The notes beneath the pieces were generated by a model. It was not told the DNA's origin. It did not search any database and saw nothing but the letters and a program-made list of their open reading frames with translations. This document shows positions 16,980 through 25,017 of a DNA stretch of 35,360 nt, one piece after another. How positions within the stretch are numbered: the stretch's first letter is position 1; the number at the start of each line of letters is the position of its first letter. Position numbers and translations under genes: made by a program. The DNA comes from a virus, in IMG/VR virus record IMGVR_UViG_3300013372_000564, positions 1 to 35,360 of that record; one strand, given 5' to 3'.

Positions 16980-17354
16980 ATGTCATTTATCTACAACCTG
17001 ACCGATACTTGGGACAACATATCAGTTGCTTTCGACGGTATCAAAATCAATGTGACTGACACAGCCAGCGCCGCTGCATCGAAGTTGCTTGATCTGAAAA
17101 TCAATAACACTTCAAAGTTTAATGTCAGTAAAACCGGCAGTGTTACTGCTGCTGGGGTTGTAGAAAGCACTTCTGGTGGCTTCAAATTTCCAGACGGTAC
17201 AACCCAGACCGCAGCAGGCCCTAGAACTTTGGCTGACTTAGATGATGTAGATTTGTCTGATATTGCTGATGGTAATGTTTTATGTTATGCGTCGTCACTC
17301 AATAAGTGGCGCAATGAAGCGCGTGAAAATCTTGTTGATGGAGGCAACTTCTAA
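16980..17354 (+). CDS. Short fibre-like structural protein
   Basis: This 124-residue protein has a good AAGGGAAA ribosome-binding site ahead of ATG 16980. It contains NNTSKFNVSKTGSVTAAGVV and FKFPDGTTQTAAG, motifs widespread in phage fibre and appendage proteins. The C-terminal ~35 residues (DLDDVDLSDIADGNVL) occur in many modular fibre proteins as a connector. Its stop overlaps the next fibre start, suggesting that the two products act together. A role as an adaptor linking a side fibre to the tail is inference. Confidence 0.65.
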   Translation: MSFIYNLTDTWDNISVAFDGIKINVTDTASAAASKLLDLKINNTSKFNVSKTGSVTAAGVVESTSGGFKFPDGTTQTAAGPRTLADLDDVDLSDIADGNVLCYASSLNKWRNEARENLVDGGNF

Positions 17355-18793
17355 TGGCTAATACACTAAGAATTAAACGTAGAGCAAGTGGTGGTTCTGG
17401 AGCGCCAGCAAGCCTACAGAATGCTGAATTAGCCTTTAACGAAGTTGATAACGTACTTTACTACGGTAAGGGAACTGGTGGCGCTGGCGGATCAGCGACA
17501 ACTGTTGAAGCTATTGCTGGTAGTGGCGCTTACGTTGCTCTTGCTGGCGATCAAACAATCGCTGGCACTAAAACCTTTTCTAGCACTATTGGCGGTTCAA
17601 TTACTGGCAATGCCGCTACTGCGACAGCCCTTGCTACTGCAAGAAACCTATCACTCACTGGTGATGCAACTGCGACTCTGAGCAGCTTCAATGGTACTGC
17701 CAACGTCAGCGCGGCGCTTACACTAGCCAACTCTGGCGTTACCGCTGGAACATACGGAACATCTACCGCCGTTGGTCAATTCACAGTTGATGCCAAGGGT
17801 CGCATCACAGCGGCAGCGGCAGTCAACATTGCCTTTCCTGTAACTTCTGTAAACGGCGCAACTGGCGCGGTTGTTCTTACGACTTCGAATGTCGCTGAAG
17901 GCACAAACCTTTACTACACAGACACTCGCGTAAGGGCCAACCGCCTTGACCAATTGTCAGTGCCAACGGCAGCGGTAAGCCTAAACAGCCAGCGCATTAC
18001 AAACCTTGCAGAGCCTAGCGCATCGACTGACGCTGCGACTAAGAACTATGTTGATAGTGTTGCTCAGGGCTTGGATGTTAAGGCATCTGTCGTTGCGGCT
18101 ACCACTGCAAACATCACACTTTCGGCTCCTCAGACCATTGACGGAATCGCAGTAATTGCTGGTGACCGCGTTCTGGTTAAGAACCAAACAACTGCTTCTG
18201 CCAACGGTATTTACGTTGTTGCTGCTGGCTCTTGGACAAGGTCTACGGACGCAGACTCTTGGGCTGAATTGATCAGCGCATTTGTGTTTGTTGAGCGCGG
18301 AACAATTAACTCTGACACTGGTTATGTCTGCACAGTCGATGCTGGCGGCACACTTAACTCCACGAACGTCACCTTTGCTCAATTCTCAGGCGCTGGCACA
18401 TATGTAGCTGGCAACGGTCTTGCGCTTACAGGCAACTCATTCAGCGTCACTGGCACTGCAAACCGCATTTCGGTTAGCGGCTCAGGCGTTGACATCGCTT
18501 CGACCTATGTTGGTCAAACGTCAATCACCACGCTTGGAACGGTTGCCACCGGAACCTGGAACGCCACAACGATTGCAGTTGCTAATGGCGGCACTGGGGC
18601 CACCACACTTACCGGATACGTTAAGGGTAACGGCACAAGCGCGATGACGGCTTCTGCTACAATTCCTAACACCGACATTACTGGTCTTGGCACTATGTCC
18701 ACACAGGCGGCGTCGAACGTAGCAATTACAGGCGGATCGATTACCAACTTGACTACCTTTGATGGCGTAACAATCGACGGCGGTACATTCTAA
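17354..18793 (+). CDS. Tail fibre protein with Mtd-like N-terminal domain
   Basis: This 479-residue fibre begins LRIKRRASGGSGAPASLQNA, then ELAFNEVDNVLYYGKG, the pattern of the N-terminal domain named for the Bordetella phage major tropism determinant (Mtd_N). It continues with Gly/Ala/Thr-rich beta repeats. Around residues 235-345 a module with QTIDGIAVIAGDRVLVKNQT is seen in many phage fibres. There is no C-terminal chaperone. It lies between two other fibre genes and starts at a TAATG overlap. A 39-base gap with an AAGG site separates it from the next fibre. Confidence 0.8.
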   Translation: MANTLRIKRRASGGSGAPASLQNAELAFNEVDNVLYYGKGTGGAGGSATTVEAIAGSGAYVALAGDQTIAGTKTFSSTIGGSITGNAATATALATARNLSLTGDATATLSSFNGTANVSAALTLANSGVTAGTYGTSTAVGQFTVDAKGRITAAAAVNIAFPVTSVNGATGAVVLTTSNVAEGTNLYYTDTRVRANRLDQLSVPTAAVSLNSQRITNLAEPSASTDAATKNYVDSVAQGLDVKASVVAATTANITLSAPQTIDGIAVIAGDRVLVKNQTTASANGIYVVAAGSWTRSTDADSWAELISAFVFVERGTINSDTGYVCTVDAGGTLNSTNVTFAQFSGAGTYVAGNGLALTGNSFSVTGTANRISVSGSGVDIASTYVGQTSITTLGTVATGTWNATTIAVANGGTGATTLTGYVKGNGTSAMTASATIPNTDITGLGTMSTQAASNVAITGGSITNLTTFDGVTIDGGTF

Positions 18794-18832
18794 AAATTTT
18801 ACCAGGCTCAATAGCCAAAAAAAGGTAGCCCT

Positions 18833-21049
18833 ATGGCAAACACGATTATTTTGAAGAAGTCCTCGACGGCAAGCGCAATTCCAGCGGCAGGATCATTGCA
18901 GCCAGGAGAATTGGCTGTCAATCTTGCGGACGCAAAGTTGTACACTAAAACAACAGGTGGCACTGTAATCCTTGTCGGTTCGGGCGCTTCTGGCGGAGGT
19001 AGTGGCACAGTAACGTCTGTGGCTGCTTCTGGCGGCACTACTGGCCTGACGTTCACCGGATCACCAATCACTACATCAGGCACTTTGACGCTTGGTGGGA
19101 CGCTGGCTGTCGCTAATGGCGGTACGGGCGCAACCACAGCGGCTGGCGCACTGACTAACCTTGGTGCTTATCCAGCAACAAACCCTAGTGGGTATACAAG
19201 CAACACGGGTACGGTAACTGGTGTAACCGGAACTGCGCCTATTGTTAGTTCTGGCGGAACTGCTCCAGCTATCTCCATAAGCGCGGCAACCACCAGCGCG
19301 GCTGGCAGCATGTCATCTGCTGACAAAACAAAGCTTGATGGAATCGCTGCTAACGCGAACAACTATGTTCTGCCAAAAGCAACAGCCACAGCCTTGGGTG
19401 GTGTTGAGGTATTCGATGCTACTGTTCAAACCGTAGCAGCCAATGCCGTAACTGCCACAGCCTCGCGCACATACGGCGTTCAGCTAAATGCTGCCGATCA
19501 AATGGTGGTCAATGTTCCTTGGGTGGACACAAACTCCGGTGGAACAGTCACTGGCGTCACAGGCACTGCCCCTATTGTTAGTTCTGGTGGTAACGCCCCT
19601 GCTATCTCTATCAGTGCAGCGACAACTTCTGCGGCTGGCAGTATGTCCGCAGCAGACAAAACTAAATTAGACGGCATTGCTGCAAGCGCAAATAACTACG
19701 TTCTGCCCAAGGCTACTGCCACAGCATTAGGCGGTGTGGAAGTTTTTGATGCTACCGTGCAGACCGTTGCGGCAAATGCGGTCACCTCTACGGCGTCACG
19801 GACTTATGGCGTTCAGCTAAATGCCGCTGACCAGATGGTCGTAAACGTGCCTTGGACTGATGCAAACTCTGGCGGCACAGTAACATCTGTTGCGGGTACA
19901 GGAACTGTGTCTGGTTTGACACTATCTGGAACTGTAACGACATCTGGATCACTGACGCTTGGCGGCACACTATCGCTGACCTCTGGTAACGTCACCACAG
20001 CACTTGGCTACACCCCTTACAATGCGACCAATCCATCTGGATATATAACTAGCAGCGGTTCTATCAGCGGCAATGCAGCAACGGCGACTAACGCAACAGC
20101 AGCAACGCGCTTATCATTTAACGACATTCGCACAATCTCACCGTCATCTGCTGCTGTCACCACACTTAGTTTTGGTTTCACTTCATGGGCCAATAACAAT
20201 AGCGCCCCTTACGCAGACTTCTTGCATTTCCGTGGTTATGCGGATTCTAGCGGTGGCAATGAAAACCTGTTGATGCTTCGCAAAGACACGTTAGGTGTGC
20301 GAGTCTACCAGCAGACGTTTGGATCGGCCACGGCATATTCTACGTTCAAAGATGTCGCATGGACTGACGGCACAAACGCATCAGGAACTTGGGGCATTAA
20401 CGTCACTGGCAACGCTGCTACAGCTACAACGCTTCAAACTGCGCGGACAATCAATGGCGTATCCTTCAACGGCTCTGCAAACATAACGGTTGCAGATAGC
20501 ACCAAGCTACCTCTCGCTGGCGGCACTATGACTGGAGCAATTGCATTTGCTGCTGGACAGACATGGCCGACATTTAACCAAAGCACTACAGGGAACGCTA
20601 CGACTGCCACGACGGCGACAACGGCCAACGCCCTGAACACAAGCAACAACTATCAAGTCAACAGCCTCGGCGTCGGCACCGCTGGTTCAGGCACTGCCGG
20701 TGAAATCCGTGCAACCAACAACGTCACGGCATATTACTCCTCGGACGCCCGTCTAAAAGAGAACGTGCGTCCGATCGAGAACGCCCTCGGTATCGTGTCT
20801 GCGGTCGGCGGTAAGACATTCGACTGGACCGATGCCTACATCGCAGAGCATGGCGGCGAGGACGGCTACTTCGTCCAGAAGTCCGACTTCGGCGTCATCG
20901 CACAAGATGTGGAGGCAATGTTCCCATTGGCCGTTCGCACCCGCGACGATGGCACACTGGCTGTCGATTACGAGAAACTGGTCGCCGTGGCATTCGCGGC
21001 CATCAAAGAGTTAAAGGCAGAACTGGACGAGCTACGGGGAGCTAAATAA
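18833..21049 (+). CDS. Tail fibre with Mtd-like start and S74 self-cleaving chaperone
   Basis: This 738-residue protein starts with an Mtd_N-like domain (NTIILKKSSTASAIPAAGSL). It has long Gly/Thr-rich beta repeats, including a 111-residue internal duplication. It ends in a Peptidase_S74 intramolecular chaperone (about residues 635-738). The Ser-Asp dyad region is YYSSDARLKENV, followed by FGVIAQDVEAMFP and a C-terminal coiled coil. Such domains trimerise the fibre and then cut themselves off. Base composition of the chaperone part is clearly GC-richer than the rest. The stop overlaps the next gene's ATG. Confidence 0.88.
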   Translation: MANTIILKKSSTASAIPAAGSLQPGELAVNLADAKLYTKTTGGTVILVGSGASGGGSGTVTSVAASGGTTGLTFTGSPITTSGTLTLGGTLAVANGGTGATTAAGALTNLGAYPATNPSGYTSNTGTVTGVTGTAPIVSSGGTAPAISISAATTSAAGSMSSADKTKLDGIAANANNYVLPKATATALGGVEVFDATVQTVAANAVTATASRTYGVQLNAADQMVVNVPWVDTNSGGTVTGVTGTAPIVSSGGNAPAISISAATTSAAGSMSAADKTKLDGIAASANNYVLPKATATALGGVEVFDATVQTVAANAVTSTASRTYGVQLNAADQMVVNVPWTDANSGGTVTSVAGTGTVSGLTLSGTVTTSGSLTLGGTLSLTSGNVTTALGYTPYNATNPSGYITSSGSISGNAATATNATAATRLSFNDIRTISPSSAAVTTLSFGFTSWANNNSAPYADFLHFRGYADSSGGNENLLMLRKDTLGVRVYQQTFGSATAYSTFKDVAWTDGTNASGTWGINVTGNAATATTLQTARTINGVSFNGSANITVADSTKLPLAGGTMTGAIAFAAGQTWPTFNQSTTGNATTATTATTANALNTSNNYQVNSLGVGTAGSGTAGEIRATNNVTAYYSSDARLKENVRPIENALGIVSAVGGKTFDWTDAYIAEHGGEDGYFVQKSDFGVIAQDVEAMFPLAVRTRDDGTLAVDYEKLVAVAFAAIKELKAELDELRGAK
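19208..19873 (+). repeat. Two tandem 333-base (111-residue) units in the fibre gene
   Basis: Unit 1 is 19208-19540 and unit 2 is 19541-19873. By eye the proteins differ at 6 of 111 positions, while many codons differ at synonymous third positions. A shorter related segment begins right after at 19874. The duplication lengthens the fibre shaft. Confidence 0.9.
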
Positions 21050-21537
21050 TGACGCTCAACTCTTCAGGCCCAATCAGCTTGGGTGGCAGCACTGCGGGGC
21101 AGTCCATCAACCTTGAGTTGGGTAAATCCGCTACCGCCACGGTTTCATTGAACGACACCGATGTCCGCACACTGGCGGGCGTCGCGTCCGGCGCTATCAT
21201 CGTGCCGACCAACTTCTACGGCAAATCTAACGTGTCATTTACTCCAGATGGCGGAACAACCGCTGGGACAGCAGTGTATTTGTCAAGTGATGTTGCATAT
21301 GAAACAGCGCAAGTCACAATTACTTGCAGCCAAAGCGCCGTCTGGAATTGGACAAGGAGTGGCTCTGGGGTGCCAGCCGCAACTGCAAGCATTGCTAACG
21401 GCGGTTCTGGAACTACAATAGTATTCACGCTTGACCGCTTTGATGGCGGCATATCGCAATATACATATACTTTAAACGCAACAGCGGGTGGCGTTACAAG
21501 ATATTGGACAGTCTATTTGCGCGTGGAGAATGTTTAA
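21049..21537 (+). CDS. Fibre-tip or virion-surface protein with conserved start
   Basis: This 162-residue protein has an N-terminal half beginning MTLNSSGPISLGGSTAGQSI and ending near residue 60 at VPTNFYGKS, a pattern I recognise as widely shared in short phage structural proteins. The C-terminal ~100 residues look like a separate Ig-like beta domain with one Cys. The gene directly follows the S74 fibre with a TAATG-type overlap. The first half shares the GC-rich composition of the fibre's chaperone, the second half does not. It may attach a variable binding domain to the fibre. The function is inferred. Confidence 0.65.
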   Translation: MTLNSSGPISLGGSTAGQSINLELGKSATATVSLNDTDVRTLAGVASGAIIVPTNFYGKSNVSFTPDGGTTAGTAVYLSSDVAYETAQVTITCSQSAVWNWTRSGSGVPAATASIANGGSGTTIVFTLDRFDGGISQYTYTLNATAGGVTRYWTVYLRVENV

Positions 21538-21767
21538 TGGACACCACGACGCTTTTCACCATCCTTGGCTTTGTCATCACCGCCCTTAGCTTCATTGGGG
21601 CGCTGATAACTGTTTGGGTCAACCTGACAAACAAGCTGACGCTTCTTGAAGCGAGGTTGGGGTTTGGCGATGAGAAATTTCAAGCCATCGACAAGAAGTT
21701 TGACGAAGTGATGATGCACCTTCGCCGCATTGAAGATAAACTGGACAACAAGGCTGACCGACCATGA
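21537..21767 (+). CDS. Small membrane protein with coiled-coil tail
   Basis: This 76-residue protein has one N-terminal transmembrane helix (about residues 6-28, LFTILGFVITALSFIGALI) followed by a charged coiled coil with heptads (KLTLLEARLG, then MMHLRRIEDKL). ATG 21537 follows GGAGA at 21525-21529 and overlaps the fibre-tip stop. The topology resembles an inner-membrane spanin or a holin partner, but no outer-membrane lipoprotein partner is visible in the window. It starts the membrane/secreted block. The specific role is unknown. Confidence 0.6.
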   Translation: MDTTTLFTILGFVITALSFIGALITVWVNLTNKLTLLEARLGFGDEKFQAIDKKFDEVMMHLRRIEDKLDNKADRP

Positions 21768-22810
21768 AACAATTTGTGCTGGCTTTTATCGCGTTAATTT
21801 CGTCATCGTCAGTGGTGCTGGCACAGGCTGTATCTGTTGCCCCGACGGAATATGTTTACACCACAACCACGACAAGCACATCGGACAACAACAATACGTC
21901 CACCAGCACGAACACGAATAACAACAACAACAATTCGACTAGCACATCGACGAACACGAATAACAACAACAGCACATCTGCCAGCACTTCGGTCAACACG
22001 AACACCAACACGAATTTGAACACCAGCGATAGCACCAGCACATCGTTCAACACGAATAACAACGTGAACGCCAGCACCAGCACAAGCACATCGCTTAACA
22101 CGAACAACAACAACAATGTCAGTTCGTCAACTAACACCAACATCAACCAAAACACTGGGACGATGACCAACATCAACCAGAATACGAACATCAATTCTGG
22201 CACGATGACGAACATCAATCAGAATACCAACGTCAACACATCCGACGCGACCAATCGGAATTTCAACACCGACGTTAGCAACAGCACTGTAAACCAGACG
22301 GTCAACAGCAACAACAACAGCACCGTCAACACGAACAACACGAACAACGACACCAGCACGATTAACCAGACGACAAGCAGTGATAACCGCAACGTCAATC
22401 AGAACAACAACGTCAACGTGAGCGACAGCAAAAGCTACAGCGAAAGCGTCAATCGGCAGATCATAGACCAGAACATCAAGTCGCCACCGCCAAGCGCCAT
22501 CGCGCCGTCAATGATGTCCTATAGCCAAGACCTTTGCACCACGGGGCAATCGGGCGCTGTTCAGACGCAGATCATTGGCTTGTCGGCTGGGCGAACTGTG
22601 CGCGACCAAAACTGCGAACGCATGAAGCTGTCCAAGACCCTGTATGACATGGGTATGCGCGTTGCCGCCGTGAGCCTTCTTTGCCAAGATAAGCGGGTTT
22701 TTTCCGCAATGGAAATGGCTGGCACACCCTGCCCGTTTATGGGGGCAATCGGCGCGGACGCAACAACGGCTTGGGAAGAAAATGCTGACCGCCGCCCTGA
22801 CGCAGAATAA
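21764..22810 (+). CDS. Exported Asn/Ser/Thr-rich repeat protein with Cys domain
   Basis: This 348-residue protein has a clear Sec signal peptide (residues 1-20, cleavage after VVLA). Residues about 33-230 are almost only Asn, Thr and Ser, with Ile/Val/Gln appearing in a TNINQNTNI-like pattern from about 124. This resembles a beta-solenoid or amyloid-type stalk. Residues about 245-330 form a normal-looking compact domain with Cys258, Cys284, Cys307 and Cys323, suited to disulphides outside the cytoplasm. It overlaps the upstream gene by four bases and the next exported-protein gene by 29. No lipobox is seen. Function unknown; a surface, adhesion or envelope role is inference. Confidence 0.75.
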   Translation: MKQFVLAFIALISSSSVVLAQAVSVAPTEYVYTTTTTSTSDNNNTSTSTNTNNNNNNSTSTSTNTNNNNSTSASTSVNTNTNTNLNTSDSTSTSFNTNNNVNASTSTSTSLNTNNNNNVSSSTNTNINQNTGTMTNINQNTNINSGTMTNINQNTNVNTSDATNRNFNTDVSNSTVNQTVNSNNNSTVNTNNTNNDTSTINQTTSSDNRNVNQNNNVNVSDSKSYSESVNRQIIDQNIKSPPPSAIAPSMMSYSQDLCTTGQSGAVQTQIIGLSAGRTVRDQNCERMKLSKTLYDMGMRVAAVSLLCQDKRVFSAMEMAGTPCPFMGAIGADATTAWEENADRRPDAE

Positions 22811-24500
22811 GCGTCTTATATCCTTATTGGCTGCATTGCTGGTCAGCACATCTGCTGCTGCCCAAACATACGACCCGACACTTTTGCCGCCGCAAATCAA
22901 CGGCGCACCTACCACCATGACGCCGTTAAACCTTGGTGATGATGCTACGCGCCGTGTGAGCCTTGGCTTTGAATTTGAATATTGGGGCCAGACCTTCACC
23001 GACGTTTGGGTTTCGAGCAATGGCTTCGTATCGTTTGAGAGCGCGGCGAACCTTTGCTGCAATGGTCAACCCGTCGAACAAGCCCAGCGCAACACGATTT
23101 ACGCATACTGGTCAGACCTTATCAGCTACACTGGCAACCCATATTATCGCTTGGACGAAGGGTCTGCGCTGTTCGGGTGGTATGGCGTCCAAGAATACGG
23201 CACGAACAATTTGAACACGTTTGAAATTGGCCTATTCAGCAACGGCAATATCCAATTTAACTATGGGTCTTTGACTGCATCTGGTTGGCGCGACTTTACG
23301 GCTGGCATCACTGGCCCTGAAGCGGATGACAACGTGCCGCTTTTCTATGGTCGCAATCCGCAATTCCTGCAAAACCAATCTGGCCTTTTGACCTATGGTT
23401 CGCCAATTCCTGAAGAAGTAGCAATCGACTGCAATTCGACACCGCTGCACCCATCCTGCCCACCAGCATCAATGGGAATTGATGTCGGCGCACCTGACGC
23501 TACTGAAACTGCGCTCGAAGCTGCCGTGGCTTCGGTAGAACAAGCCGCGATGGAAGAAACCCAACAAGAAGTGCAAATCGAAGATGTTGCTGACATCGAA
23601 CAGGTGCTTGAAACCGCGCAAGAGGCATTGGAAACGGCGGAAGCATCGCTTGAAGCCGACGCTGCCACCGAAACTGAAGAACCTGTGGCAGATGAAGAAC
23701 CTGTCGAAGAAGATGCCATCGAAGAATTGATTTCGGAACAGGGCTTAGAAGACCTGAAGTCTGATGACGAACGCTTGTCGCCAGACGAATTGGCGGCACT
23801 GGCAGCGCAAGGCCCAGAAGATGATAACGCCGTTGAAGAAACAGAAGCGTCGGAAGCGCTGGCATCATTGGAACTGGAAGGCGCAGCGAACGCCACAGAA
23901 GGCCAAGACGCATCTGGTGGCACATTGGAGCAAGAAGCATCCAATCAGCTTGCTACGGCGCTGGAAGAAAGCGGACAGGGTATGCAATCCGCATTCTTTG
24001 AAGAAGCAGCGGAAGTAAGCCAAGCATCGGCGTTTGAAAGCGGGTCGCAATCGTCGCAAAGTTTTGGCAGCTTCCAAATGCGCGTTGATTTTGGGTCAAG
24101 CACTTCGGTTGCTGCTGGCGGCGGGGTTGGCTCTGGTGTTGGCTCATCGCCAGTGGAAGCAGCTATTTCGGCTGCTGGCCCTATGTCGATGTCCACCACG
24201 TTTGAAATCCTGAACAATGTCAGCGGTCAAAGTAACGCAGCACCTGTGTCTGCAAGCGCATCATCTGAAAAATCAGAAAACGAAATGGCAGAAGGCCAAT
24301 CGGAAACCATTAACGAAATGGGTTCTGTTCCTGCCTTCAATGCGTACCGACAGGTGTCACTATCTGACAGGGCTGACTTTTACGCAATTCGTGATATATA
24401 TCGCAACAGAAGGCTGCGCGATGCTGACTTTGAGATGTACAGGATGACCAAAACTAACGACGCCAAGTGGCGGGAGATTGTCGATGCCCAATACAAATGA
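22782..24500 (+). CDS. Exported acidic protein with nidogen-like N-terminal domain
   Basis: This 572-residue protein begins with a signal peptide (LLAALLVSTSAAA, cleavage near residue 27). Residues about 45-215 resemble a nidogen-like (NIDO) extracellular domain, with EYWGQTFTDVWVSSNGFVSF, then IYAYWSDL, then FEIGLFSNGNIQFNYGSL. Residues about 235-385 are extremely Glu/Asp/Ala-rich and probably disordered or helical. A Ser-rich stretch follows, then a basic C-terminal motif (SDRADFYAIRDIYRNRRLRD). Cys pairs (92-93 and near 225) could form disulphides. It overlaps neighbours on both sides, so it is embedded in the operon. NIDO domains are rare in phages. Function unknown. Confidence 0.75.
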   Translation: MLTAALTQNKRLISLLAALLVSTSAAAQTYDPTLLPPQINGAPTTMTPLNLGDDATRRVSLGFEFEYWGQTFTDVWVSSNGFVSFESAANLCCNGQPVEQAQRNTIYAYWSDLISYTGNPYYRLDEGSALFGWYGVQEYGTNNLNTFEIGLFSNGNIQFNYGSLTASGWRDFTAGITGPEADDNVPLFYGRNPQFLQNQSGLLTYGSPIPEEVAIDCNSTPLHPSCPPASMGIDVGAPDATETALEAAVASVEQAAMEETQQEVQIEDVADIEQVLETAQEALETAEASLEADAATETEEPVADEEPVEEDAIEELISEQGLEDLKSDDERLSPDELAALAAQGPEDDNAVEETEASEALASLELEGAANATEGQDASGGTLEQEASNQLATALEESGQGMQSAFFEEAAEVSQASAFESGSQSSQSFGSFQMRVDFGSSTSVAAGGGVGSGVGSSPVEAAISAAGPMSMSTTFEILNNVSGQSNAAPVSASASSEKSENEMAEGQSETINEMGSVPAFNAYRQVSLSDRADFYAIRDIYRNRRLRDADFEMYRMTKTNDAKWREIVDAQYK

Positions 24501-25014
24501 CGAAAAAGAAGAACCTAAGGTATCTTTTGATGAAAGCGGTTTCAGCTTCAACATTGGCGGCCTGAGCAGCGGCAAGATTGCTATCATCTTTGCTGCACTC
24601 TCAACGATCCTTGGCGGTCTATGGGGTGGCTTTCAGGTGTATCAGCAGTTCCTGACCATGAAGGAAGTCACAGCGGCCTATGTGCCGCCTGACCTTTCTG
24701 GAATCGAGGGCCGCATTTCGGTTCTTGATGAGCGTGTCACCAGCGTTGAGCGTCTCACCAAGATTAACAGCGAAGCCTTAAATTACATGACGGGCAGCAT
24801 CAGCAGCAGCGTCAGTGGAACGCGCCAGACGGTTGATGCTGTTTCAAGCAGCGTTAGGAGCAGCGATGCTCAAAACATGGCAATGCAACGTGCAGTGATC
24901 GATCAATTGCGGCAGCAAGATCAAGAGCAGCAACGGCGCATCAAAGAGTTGGAGGCGGAAACTAACGAACGTATCCAAAAGACGCTGGCAAATCCGCTGG
25001 CAGGAAAGGACTAA
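24484..25014 (+). CDS. Membrane-anchored coiled-coil protein
   Basis: This 176-residue protein has a charged cytoplasmic start of about 30 residues, one transmembrane helix (about 31-52) and a long helical/coiled-coil part. Ser-rich repeats occupy about 95-125, followed by RQQDQEQQRRIKELEAE. ATG 24484 is preferred because GGGAG at 24472-24476 is correctly placed; a TTG at 24478 would overlap it. Topology is that of an inner-membrane spanin, though such proteins are usually paired with a lipoprotein, which I do not see. It could instead anchor the exported proteins encoded upstream. Confidence 0.6.
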   Translation: MPNTNDEKEEPKVSFDESGFSFNIGGLSSGKIAIIFAALSTILGGLWGGFQVYQQFLTMKEVTAAYVPPDLSGIEGRISVLDERVTSVERLTKINSEALNYMTGSISSSVSGTRQTVDAVSSSVRSSDAQNMAMQRAVIDQLRQQDQEQQRRIKELEAETNERIQKTLANPLAGKD

Positions 25015-25017
25015 TAT

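Noticed and set aside
17354-21049. Diversity-generating retroelement, suggested by the Mtd-like N-terminal domains
   Set aside because: No reverse transcriptase gene and no template/variable repeat pair is seen; Mtd_N domains are common in fibres without such elements.
21856-22218. Minus-strand ORF of Leu/Val-rich protein opposite the Asn/Ser/Thr repeats
   Set aside because: Low-complexity AAC/ACG codons read backwards give Val/Leu automatically; it is a shadow.
21880-22400. Possible CRISPR-like direct repeats
   Set aside because: Repeats are irregular in length, in frame and encode a protein low-complexity region; no spacers or leader.
23393-23944. Long minus-strand ORF (183 residues, Ser-rich) opposite the nidogen-like gene
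   Set aside because: It is the mirror of an acidic Glu/Ala-rich coding stretch, has no domain pattern and no ribosome-binding site, and breaks an otherwise continuous plus-strand operon.
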